DNA of 17,223 bases from Nitrospira sp. UBA6909 (lineage in GTDB: Bacteria > Nitrospirota > Nitrospiria > Nitrospirales > Nitrospiraceae). The first letter of the stretch is position 1. The number at the start of each line of letters is the position of its first letter. Positions 1 to 7,681 of this stretch are shown in pieces. The stretch is from assembly GCA_002451055.1 (NCBI GenBank), contig DKBD01000064.1:5218-22440 (forward strand), given 5' to 3'. Below the pieces are notes generated by a model, which was not told the origin of the DNA, made no database searches, and was given only the letters and a program-made list of their open reading frames with translations. Made by a program: the position numbers and the translations under genes.

Positions 1-108
1 GACTCCCTGGTTGCCTGCTTTCAACAAGCTCGGCGAGTTGGTGTTCAACGGAAGCGGGATAGTACTGCCCCCTTGAGCCGAATGTGGCCCCTCCAAGAAA
101 ACAGCACC

Positions 109-142
109 TTGCGGTATCAAAACAAAAGGACTAGGGTATATA
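109..142 (+). promoter_or_regulatory. Weak candidate sigma-70-like promoter for the toxin operon
   Basis: A TTGCGG hexamer at 109-114 lies 17 nt before TAGGGT at 132-137, which runs into an AT-rich TATATA at 137-142. The spacing is right for a housekeeping promoter and the A-rich spacer is helpful, but the -10 is poor. It would give a 5' leader of roughly 150 nt before the ATG at 301. No other pair in the upstream region looked better. This is inference from hexamer likeness only. Confidence 0.2.
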
Positions 143-288
143 CGGAGTCGGCTGGAGACCCCATAATGGAAGTCCAGGTTCCCATCTCTCGAATAGAGGA
201 TCTGCGAGAAAGGTGCGCATCCATGGAACGCTGAACAAGAGCCCCGGACAAGGGGGCGGGTCAGGTTGTTGCATCCAGACACGGATTG

Positions 289-293
289 AAGGA
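289..293 (+). promoter_or_regulatory. Ribosome binding site that fixes the tcBC start
   Basis: AAGGA at 289-293 sits 7 nt before the ATG at 301. A TTG at 286 also opens the same frame but has no purine-rich Shine-Dalgarno before it, and starting there would place the AAGGA inside the coding sequence. The ATG at 301 is therefore preferred. Confidence 0.7.
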
Positions 294-300
294 TGAAACC

Positions 301-3300
301 ATGAACCGAGAAACTGAACCCGAAAGGCCTTCTTCACAACTCTGGGGTACCGAAGGAAGAAGGACCAAATCACACTCCATTGACATCCCCTCCATTGCGC
401 TGCCGACGGGCGGCGGAGCGATCAAGGGGATTGATGAGAAGTTTTCCGTCAATGCCGTCAATGGCACGGCTTCCCTCTCTATTCCCCTGCCATTCTCCCC
501 GGCTCGCGAGGCCTCGCCTGCCTTGAGCTTGGACTACAATTCCGGCGCAGGAAATGGTGTCTTCGGCTTGGGGTGGACGTTGAGACTGCCGTCCATCAAA
601 CGCAAAACCGATGGAGAACTCCCGCAATACCTGGATTCGGACACCTTCCTCTTTGCGGACACGGAAGACCTCGTCCCCGAGTTCAAGAAAGAGCCGGGCG
701 GCGGCTTCAGTTTGGCCGCAGATGGAAACTACATAGCCAGGGAAAATGACTCCGCCGACGGCCTGTTCACCGTCAAGTTTTACCGGCTTCGCATCGAAGG
801 TTTGTTTTCACGCATCGAACGGTGGACCCATAAGACGACAGGGGAAATCAGATGGCGCGTGATTTCGAAGGAGAACAAGACCACGCTGTTCGGCTGGAGC
901 GCCGCCTCCCGCATCTCCGACCCAAAAGACGGACGCAAGGTATTCCAATGGCTGCCTGAATTCGTCTTCGATGACAGGGGCAATTGCGCCCAGTATGTCT
1001 ATAGGAAGGAAGATGACAAGGGCCTTGACTCCACGCTCCTGCACAACAGGAACCGCATTGTAGACGGAAACATTGCCTACACCAACCTGTATTTGGAAAG
1101 CGTGGCCTACGGCAACAGGACGCCGTACCGGAATTTCGGCGACGCGTATCCACCCGAAGCGGACTACTTTTTCCGGACCGTCTTCGACTACGGCGAGTAC
1201 GACGCGGACGCTCCGTACGCCAAGACCAAGCCCTGGGATTTCAGAAGCGACCCGTTTTCGGAATACACAGCGGGTTTCGAGATACGGACGACAAGACTCT
1301 GCAAACGGGTCCTGTTGTTCCATTATTTCGCCGAACTCCCCGGCGGCTCGGCCTTAGTGAAGTCCCTCAACCTCTCCTATGCTTGTCCGGGCGGAACGGA
1401 CTTCGCCTTTCTGAAATCTATCTCCGAATATGGATACATAAAGAAATCGGATGGGACATACGCCGCTAGACACCTGCCGCCTGTCGAGTTTGAATACCGA
1501 AACCAGGAATGGAACAAGGACATCAAGTCGATTTCCCAAGCTGAACTGGTGCACAGGCCTGCCGGACTAGATGGATCGCGTTATCAATTCATCGATTTGT
1601 ACAACGAAGGCCTGTCGGGCATGCTCACCGAGCACGGTCAAGGTTGGTATTACCAGCGCAACCTGGGGCAAGGCCGGTTCACGGTGGCGGAACCGGTTTC
1701 CTGCAAACCCTCGTTCGCGGGTATCGGCTCGTGCCTGCAAGTAATGGATCTGGATGGCGATGGATGCAAACAGTTGGTAAATCTGTGCCAGGAGCCCAAA
1801 GGGTACTTCGAACTGAACCACGAGGAGGGATGGCAGGCCTTCCGGAGCTTCGAGAGCTTGCCCAACATCAACATAGGCGATGCCAATGTCCGGTTGATCG
1901 ACCTGAACGGGGACGGAAAGTCGGAGTTCCTGGTCTCGGAAGACAACGTGTTCACTTGGTATGAGTCTACCGGCAGGAAAGGATTCACGCAGGCCCGCAA
2001 GGCGTCCAAGACATTCGATGAAGAGCGGGACCCGCAGTTGGTATTTGCTGACGCCACACAAACGATCTTCCTTGCCGACATGTCCGGCGACGGTCTGACG
2101 GATATAGTCAGGATCAGGAACGGACAAGTCTGCTATTGGCCCAACCTCGGTTACGGAACATTCGGGTCCAAGGTCAGCATGGACAACGCCCCGGTATTTG
2201 ACCACCCCGACTCGTTCGATCCCGCCCATCTGAGGCTGGCCGACATTGACGGGTCCGGCACCACCGATATTATTTATCTGGGGAAGAGTACATTCACCTG
2301 TTGGAAAAACTTGAGCGGCAACCGCTTTAGCGCCACGGTCTTTGAGATAGAGGCCTTCCCTGAAATCCATAGCCACTCGCAAATATCGGTTGCCAATCTG
2401 CTCGGGGACGGCGTGTCCTGCATCGTGTGGTCGAGCAGTCTCGCCAAGGATGCCGGCGCCCCGCTCAAGTACATAGACCTGATGAGCGGGAAGAAGCCGC
2501 ACGTCCTGATTGGATACAAGAACAACCTTGGCAAGGAGGTATCGCTAGAATATACGCCTTCGGCCAGGTTCTACCTCGAAGACAGACTCGCCGGTAAGCC
2601 TTGGGTTACTAAACTGCATTTTCCTGTCCACTGCGTCTCAAAGACGGAGACGAGAGACAGGATTTCAGGTCACCGTTTCGTCAGCTCCTACAAGTACCAC
2701 AACGGTTATTACGACCATGCCGAAAGGGAGTTCAGGGGCTTCGGAATGGTCGAGCAGACGGACAGCGAGGACTTCGATCACTGGGTCAAGGGTGACGCCA
2801 GCAATATCGTGGACAAGCCCCTGCACCAATCTCCCGTAGTCACCAAGCAGTGGTTTCATACGGGGGCCTGGTTGGGCAAGGGGAAGACCCTCAATCAATT
2901 TGCCCACGAATATTGGCATGAAGAGATGCTGCGGCAGGGTTTCCCGGTGGCCGACCCGGAAGCGCGTTTGACCGACGTCCGCCTGATCGCCGCGCCCGGT
3001 TTGGACGCGTCCCTCGTAAACCGTCTGAGCGGGGAAGAGTGGCGGGAGGCGTTACGGGCCTGCAAAGGCAGCTGCCTGCGTTCGGAAGTGTTCGCCCACG
3101 ATGCGCCGCCGACTGGTGCGCCCCCCGAACAATTCCAGCGGCAACTCGCTCCATATTCCGTCGAGGCCCGCAACTACGTTATAGAACTGTTGCAGCCCAA
3201 GGGGACAAACAAGCACGCCGTCTTTGTGGTCAAGGAAAGCGAAACGATCACCTATGACTACGACCGGGACATCGGGGACTCGAGAACTTCCCACCGTCTG

Positions 3301-6300
3301 AACCTCGAATTCGATGAATACGGGAACGTGCTCGCCTCGGCCGCGATTACGTATCCGCGGAAGCAAGCGGACGCATCCCTGCCGGCCGACACGCAACAGG
3401 CGCAAGGACAGCCCGTCGTCATCTACACCCAGAACCGGTTCACCAACGATGCGACAGGCGAGGGAAGCAACCGTTTGCGCTTGCCCTCCGAAGCGATGAC
3501 GTTCGAACTCCGGGGCATTGCGAAATCCGGCCACTACTACGAAGCGGACGATTTTCTAGGCCTGCTGTCCGAAGCCAAGACGTCATTGGTGGAATACGCT
3601 GAATGGGACAAGTCTCCTGGGGACGGGAAGGTGCAGGCAAGACTGATCGATCATGTAAGACACACCTTCTACAACGACGGACTCACCAGTGCATTGCCGC
3701 TGCACCACTTGAATTCACTGGCGTTGCCTTTCGAGACCTACCAACTCGCCTACACGCCGTCCCTCCTCGCCGATGTCTTCGGAAGCAGGGTGGATGACGC
3801 CCTGATGGCGGAGGGCAAGTTCACCCACAGCGAGGGCGATGCCAACTGGTGGGTCCGTTCGGGCTCAAAGCAGTTCATTGGAAATGACGAAACCGCCCTG
3901 GAAGCAAAGGCGCGCTTTTATTCCCCTGTCGCATATGTCGACCCTTACGGCGCCCAGACGAAGGTCAGATATTACCGCGGCTACTTCCTTTTCATGGAAG
4001 AGATAGAGGACGCGGCAGGCAACAAGACCCGCATTGACCTCTTCAATTTCCGAACCCTTGCCGCTGCGAGACTGAAGAATGCCAATGCGAATCTGTCCGA
4101 GGTGCTAGTGGACGAGCTCGGCATGGTGAAGGCCATGGCCGTCTGCGGCAAGGGCAGCGAGGCGGACGACTTGGCGGGCCTGGCCGACTTCACCGAGGCC
4201 ACAGAAGCGAAACAGGTCGCCGATTTCTTCAATGCCGCAGACTCGGTTCGCTTGACCGAGCTTGGAAATGACCTGTTGCAGCATGCCACGGCGCGGTTCG
4301 TCTACGACTTCGAGGGGTACCTGAGCTCCGGCCAACCGGCGGCGGTCGCGTCCATCGTCCGTGAGGAGCATTATCAACAGAACAGCCGCTCTCCCATCCA
4401 GGTCAGCTTCGAGTATTCGAGCGGGTTGGGCGAGGTCGTGATGAAGAAGGCGCAAGCTGCGCCGGGAATGGCGAAGCGCGTGGTCGTGCGATCAGACGAT
4501 ACCTACGCCGTCACCACCGTCGATACGGCCGCGCTCGAACCCCGGCAGCTTCGCTGGATCGGCAGCGGCCGGACCGTACTCAACAACAAGGGCAACACGG
4601 TAAAGCAATACGAGCCGTACTTTTCCGTCTCCCACAAATATGAAGACCTGAAGGAACTGGTGGAAACCGGGGTGACGCCCCTGATGCATTACGACGCCCT
4701 GGGGAGGCTTGTCAAAACCGAGATGCCAGATGGCACGTCCGCGACGACGGAATTCGGCGCCTGGAAGCAAACCCACTGCGACGCCAATGACACCATCCTG
4801 GACTCACCGTGGTACCACAAGCGCGTCAACCGGCTGATGGATGCTGAACTGATCGCCGAGGGCAAAGACCCCCTCAGCGAAAGAACCGCCGCGGAGAAGG
4901 CGGCCAAGCATGCCGGCACCCCGGAGATCCGGTGCTTCGACACCATGGGGAGGACCCTGTTGTCCATTGAGCACAACCGGGACATCGGCACCAACGGGGA
5001 AGAATTCTACTATACCAAGCTTCAAGTGGACGTTGAAGGCAATCTCCGCAGTGTGACCGATGCCAGGGGCAACGTCGCGGTGCGATTCAAATACGACATG
5101 CTGGGCACCAAGGTCTATCAAGACGGCATGGACTCCGGGGAAAGGTGGCTGTTGGCCGACATCCTCGGCAACCCTCTGCGCGCGTGGGACGAGCGCAATC
5201 ACGAGGTCCGGCATTCCTACGAGGATCCGCTGCACCGTGTCACGGAGAGCAGGGTGCTGGGCGGGGACGGGGATATTCCGCTTGACCACGTCTTCGACCG
5301 GAGGTTCTACGGAGAAGCGGCGGACGACGCGGAGGTGAGAAACCTTCGGGGACACCTTGTCAGACACTACGACACCGCCGGTCTCCTTGAGTTCGCTGGA
5401 TACGGCTTCGATGGCCGGCCCCGAGCCACCACTCGGAGACTGCCGAAGGACTACAAGAGCACTGTCAACTGGAGAGATGCCAACCTGGCAAGCGGCCTCG
5501 AAGATCGCGCCTTCACGGTTGCCATGGAAACGGACGCCCTCGGGAGGATGACCAGGCAGACCACCCCCGACGGCAGCGTCATTATGCCGTCCTATGACGA
5601 AGGCGGACTGCTCAATGGCGAAACCGTAGTCCATGCCGACTCAGGCGCGACTTCCGTCTACATCAAAGACATCGGTTACAACGAGAGAGGACAGCGGGAA
5701 AGAATCGTCTACGGCAACGGCGTTGTCACCAGATTGAGCTTTGACAAGCAAACCTTCCGCCTTAAGCGATTGGAAACCAAGAGACGGAACGGCGACCCCT
5801 TGCAGGACTGGCGCTACACCTTTGACCCCGTGGGAAATGTCATCCGTATCGAGGACGGGAACGCCTCAGCGACATTCTTCGACAACCAACACATTAACGG
5901 AGTTTCCGCCTACACCTATGATGCCCTCTACCGCCTGAGAGAAGCCACCGGCCGGGAACACGACGCCGCCTTGGATTGTGAGCGCCACGACGGCTGGAAT
6001 GATGCGCCCTTCATGCGCAAGCTGAATCCCGGTGACCCCTTGGCCATGCGGAACTACGCGCAAAGCTACCTATACGACGAAGTCGGAAACATCTTGCGGA
6101 TGAGGCATCAGGCAGTGGGCAACAACTGGACTAGGGAATACGTCTACCCTACCGCCAGCAATCGACTGATCGTCACCCGCGTGGGAGCGAATACCTACAC
6201 CTATTCGCACCATCACCGACACGGATACGTGACAGCCATGCCGCATCTGCAAGACCTGAGGTGGAACTTCAAAGAGGAACTCGCAAGCAGCGCGCGCCAA

Positions 6301-7638
6301 AAACGCGCCGACGGCGGGACGCCGGAAACCACGTATTACCAGTATGACGGACAGGGGCGACGGATAAGAAAGATCACGGAAAACCAAGCTGCCGCCGGCA
6401 ACACGCCGACTCGGAAGGAAGAGCGCGTGTACCTCGATGGCTACGAGTTCTACACAAGACACAGCGGCGAGGCATCGGGGTTGGAGCGCGTCAGCTTGAG
6501 CTTGATGGACGAGGGCCACCGCTTCGTGATGGTAGAAACGCGCAACGGCGTCGACGACGGAACCGAGAAGCAGCTGGTTCGCTATCAGCTGCACGACCAC
6601 CTGGGTTCCACCGCTCTGGAGTTGGATGGCTCGGATAACGCCGCCGTGATCAGCTACGAGGAATACCACCCCTATGGCACCACTGCCTATCAAGCCCGGA
6701 ACGCGGCCATCCGATCCGCAGCGAAGCGCTATCGATTCACGGGCATGGAACGGGATGAAGAGAGCGGACTGGCGTACCACGGCGCCCGGTACTATGCGCC
6801 GTGGCTGGGCAGATGGCTTTCATGCGACCCGCTGCTCAGGGAAGACCTGGCCAGATCCAAACCGAAGGCCGACAGAGAGGATGGGAGAGACATCGCCACT
6901 AGGAGATCAGGGGATATAAGCAAAACTGCCGCCCAGAAGCCGCCAAGTCACGGCGTGAGCAAACACGGGGACTCAGGAGAGACGAACGAACCGTCGCGCA
7001 AGCCGGAATACAGACCAACTCCCATCCCGGAGTGGACCTCGCCAGATCAGCAGGAGGCATCGGATCCGAAGAACCTGAACCCTTATGCCTACGTTTCCCA
7101 AAATCCAGTTGTGTACCGCGATCCAACGGGCCAGGTGGGTATCATCCAAGCCTGGTATGACGGGTATAATGGCGCGTCGACTGCAGGCAAGGTTGGATAT
7201 GGGTTCCTGTTCATTTTCGCCTATCTGGCGCACGTCATCGTCAACCTGATCGTATTGCTTTTTGCCGTTTTCATCCAAAACCTGCTCGCCTTCTGGGACT
7301 TCAGTTGGGGTGCCCCCCAAAGCATATTGGGATTGGGGGCAGGGATCGTCCTGACGCTGTTGGGCGCCGACGTGACCCCAAGATGGGGTTTGGGCGCCAA
7401 AGTTGAAATGCCGGCATACATGGGCAACCCCGGCGGCATGTCGCTTGGCCCAGTGGTCCTGGCCGGCCATGGATTCTCCGACTATCCGCACGAATTCGGG
7501 CATACCTTGCAAAGCCGGCTGCTGGGTCCGTTTTACTTGTTGATCATCGGCATCCCCAGCCTTATCAGCGCCGCTACGGATCCCGGGAGCCACTCCAATT
7601 TCTATACCGAAAAATGGGCGGACGCATGGGCGATCTAG
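301..7638 (+). CDS. Fused TcB-TcC insecticidal toxin-complex subunit with HEFGH cargo domain
   Basis: A 2445-aa fusion of TcB (about residues 1-1450) and TcC (about 1450-2445), the cocoon and cargo of an ABC toxin. Order seen: SpvB-like N-terminus from residue 27 (SIALPTGGG); FG-GAP/VCBS-type repeats at 483-488, 534-539, 593-598, 648-653 and 699-704; TcdB middle domains (around 738-820, with FRGFGMVEQTD at 811-821); YD/RHS repeats (for example YDALGR at 1464-1469 and YTYDALYRL at 1871-1879); and the RHS-associated core at about 2094-2278, including DHLGST and GARYYAPWLGRWLSCDP. In this family the BC pair forms a hollow shell and the core releases the C-terminal cargo by aspartyl autoproteolysis; D2176 of WLSCDP and D2274 of YRDPTG are in the expected places. 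An 80-residue hydrophilic insertion (2178-2257) splits the core. The last ~167 residues are the variable cargo, with hydrophobic stretches and HEFGH. The frame is intact, with no signal peptide. The gene leads an operon with TcA 43 nt downstream. Family assignment is very secure; cargo function is inferred. Confidence 0.95.
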   Translation: MNRETEPERPSSQLWGTEGRRTKSHSIDIPSIALPTGGGAIKGIDEKFSVNAVNGTASLSIPLPFSPAREASPALSLDYNSGAGNGVFGLGWTLRLPSIKRKTDGELPQYLDSDTFLFADTEDLVPEFKKEPGGGFSLAADGNYIARENDSADGLFTVKFYRLRIEGLFSRIERWTHKTTGEIRWRVISKENKTTLFGWSAASRISDPKDGRKVFQWLPEFVFDDRGNCAQYVYRKEDDKGLDSTLLHNRNRIVDGNIAYTNLYLESVAYGNRTPYRNFGDAYPPEADYFFRTVFDYGEYDADAPYAKTKPWDFRSDPFSEYTAGFEIRTTRLCKRVLLFHYFAELPGGSALVKSLNLSYACPGGTDFAFLKSISEYGYIKKSDGTYAARHLPPVEFEYRNQEWNKDIKSISQAELVHRPAGLDGSRYQFIDLYNEGLSGMLTEHGQGWYYQRNLGQGRFTVAEPVSCKPSFAGIGSCLQVMDLDGDGCKQLVNLCQEPKGYFELNHEEGWQAFRSFESLPNINIGDANVRLIDLNGDGKSEFLVSEDNVFTWYESTGRKGFTQARKASKTFDEERDPQLVFADATQTIFLADMSGDGLTDIVRIRNGQVCYWPNLGYGTFGSKVSMDNAPVFDHPDSFDPAHLRLADIDGSGTTDIIYLGKSTFTCWKNLSGNRFSATVFEIEAFPEIHSHSQISVANLLGDGVSCIVWSSSLAKDAGAPLKYIDLMSGKKPHVLIGYKNNLGKEVSLEYTPSARFYLEDRLAGKPWVTKLHFPVHCVSKTETRDRISGHRFVSSYKYHNGYYDHAEREFRGFGMVEQTDSEDFDHWVKGDASNIVDKPLHQSPVVTKQWFHTGAWLGKGKTLNQFAHEYWHEEMLRQGFPVADPEARLTDVRLIAAPGLDASLVNRLSGEEWREALRACKGSCLRSEVFAHDAPPTGAPPEQFQRQLAPYSVEARNYVIELLQPKGTNKHAVFVVKESETITYDYDRDIGDSRTSHRLNLEFDEYGNVLASAAITYPRKQADASLPADTQQAQGQPVVIYTQNRFTNDATGEGSNRLRLPSEAMTFELRGIAKSGHYYEADDFLGLLSEAKTSLVEYAEWDKSPGDGKVQARLIDHVRHTFYNDGLTSALPLHHLNSLALPFETYQLAYTPSLLADVFGSRVDDALMAEGKFTHSEGDANWWVRSGSKQFIGNDETALEAKARFYSPVAYVDPYGAQTKVRYYRGYFLFMEEIEDAAGNKTRIDLFNFRTLAAARLKNANANLSEVLVDELGMVKAMAVCGKGSEADDLAGLADFTEATEAKQVADFFNAADSVRLTELGNDLLQHATARFVYDFEGYLSSGQPAAVASIVREEHYQQNSRSPIQVSFEYSSGLGEVVMKKAQAAPGMAKRVVVRSDDTYAVTTVDTAALEPRQLRWIGSGRTVLNNKGNTVKQYEPYFSVSHKYEDLKELVETGVTPLMHYDALGRLVKTEMPDGTSATTEFGAWKQTHCDANDTILDSPWYHKRVNRLMDAELIAEGKDPLSERTAAEKAAKHAGTPEIRCFDTMGRTLLSIEHNRDIGTNGEEFYYTKLQVDVEGNLRSVTDARGNVAVRFKYDMLGTKVYQDGMDSGERWLLADILGNPLRAWDERNHEVRHSYEDPLHRVTESRVLGGDGDIPLDHVFDRRFYGEAADDAEVRNLRGHLVRHYDTAGLLEFAGYGFDGRPRATTRRLPKDYKSTVNWRDANLASGLEDRAFTVAMETDALGRMTRQTTPDGSVIMPSYDEGGLLNGETVVHADSGATSVYIKDIGYNERGQRERIVYGNGVVTRLSFDKQTFRLKRLETKRRNGDPLQDWRYTFDPVGNVIRIEDGNASATFFDNQHINGVSAYTYDALYRLREATGREHDAALDCERHDGWNDAPFMRKLNPGDPLAMRNYAQSYLYDEVGNILRMRHQAVGNNWTREYVYPTASNRLIVTRVGANTYTYSHHHRHGYVTAMPHLQDLRWNFKEELASSARQKRADGGTPETTYYQYDGQGRRIRKITENQAAAGNTPTRKEERVYLDGYEFYTRHSGEASGLERVSLSLMDEGHRFVMVETRNGVDDGTEKQLVRYQLHDHLGSTALELDGSDNAAVISYEEYHPYGTTAYQARNAAIRSAAKRYRFTGMERDEESGLAYHGARYYAPWLGRWLSCDPLLREDLARSKPKADREDGRDIATRRSGDISKTAAQKPPSHGVSKHGDSGETNEPSRKPEYRPTPIPEWTSPDQQEASDPKNLNPYAYVSQNPVVYRDPTGQVGIIQAWYDGYNGASTAGKVGYGFLFIFAYLAHVIVNLIVLLFAVFIQNLLAFWDFSWGAPQSILGLGAGIVLTLLGADVTPRWGLGAKVEMPAYMGNPGGMSLGPVVLAGHGFSDYPHEFGHTLQSRLLGPFYLLIIGIPSLISAATDPGSHSNFYTEKWADAWAI
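6832..7071 (+). other. Low-complexity insertion inside the RHS core
   Basis: This segment encodes residues 2178-2257 of the BC protein. It separates the two halves of the RHS-associated core: GRWLSCDP before it and NLNPYAYVSQNPVVYRDPTG after it. In most RHS and TcC proteins these halves are joined by only about ten residues. The segment is rich in K, R, D, E, S, P and Q, has almost no aliphatic residues, and is probably disordered. The reading frame and codon style do not change across it. Its role is unknown; it may be a surface or lumenal loop that tolerates length change. Confidence 0.75.
7135..7635 (+). other. Variable C-terminal cargo: predicted zinc metallopeptidase-like effector
   Basis: Encodes residues 2279-2445, after the DPTGQ end of the RHS core. 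By position it is the hypervariable region that Tc toxins inject. Seen directly: a very hydrophobic stretch at 2300-2333, a second at 2341-2356, an SLGPVVLAG strand at 2381-2389, an HExxH motif (HEFGH, 2397-2401) followed by TLQSRLLGPFYLLIIGIPS, and an acidic TEKWAD motif at 2436-2441 near the C-terminus. HExxH supplies two zinc-binding histidines and a catalytic glutamate in zincin peptidases; E2437 or H2431 could be the third ligand. I recall similar HEYGHxxQS...GxPS...E domains at the ends of RHS proteins in other bacteria, but cannot search here. Substrate unknown. At ~167 aa it is shorter than the well-known cargos (about 250-300 aa). Confidence 0.65.
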
Positions 7639-7669
7639 AGCTTCACGGCTGGGTGCAGAATCATTACTG

Positions 7670-7675
7670 AGGAGG
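7670..7675 (+). promoter_or_regulatory. Strong ribosome binding site for tcA
   Basis: AGGAGG at 7670-7675 is 6 nt before the ATG at 7682 and is a near-perfect Shine-Dalgarno. It is stronger than the site of the first gene. That would favour more TcA than BC from a shared transcript, which fits the 5:1 A to BC ratio of assembled Tc toxins. No terminator or promoter is visible in the 43-nt gap, so cotranscription is likely. Confidence 0.8.
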
Positions 7676-7681
7676 ATCGCG

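Larger units (their letters stand above)
1..300. other. Upstream flank, no convincing complete gene
   Basis: No complete gene is supported here. One short reading frame enters from the left edge and stops at a TGA at 74-76. Its 24 visible residues (beginning TPWLPAFNK and ending GIVLPP) have an ordinary protein-like composition and could be the tail of an upstream + strand gene, but they are too few to identify. Another frame stays open from base 1 to a TGA at 232-234 without a plausible start or composition. The stretch from about 77 to 288 is best read as the 5' intergenic region of the toxin operon and should hold its promoter. No rho-independent terminator, tRNA or clear operator palindrome was seen. 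Confidence 0.4.

Noticed and set aside
286..300. TTG start giving a 2450-aa BC protein
   Set aside because: It has no Shine-Dalgarno, while AAGGA at 289-293 is correctly spaced for the ATG at 301.
379..1260. SpvB match suggesting an ADP-ribosyltransferase
   Set aside because: Only the N-terminal, non-catalytic SpvB region is shared, as in all TcB proteins. No ART signature was seen.
1567..2502. 311-codon open frame on the - strand
   Set aside because: It lies wholly inside the TcB coding region, antisense to conserved FG-GAP repeats, and reads as a shadow without recognisable domains.
7639..7681. Immunity gene for the cargo toxin between the two genes
   Set aside because: The gap is only 43 nt and holds just the tcA ribosome binding site. 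Tc toxins target other kinds of cells and usually have no immunity partner.
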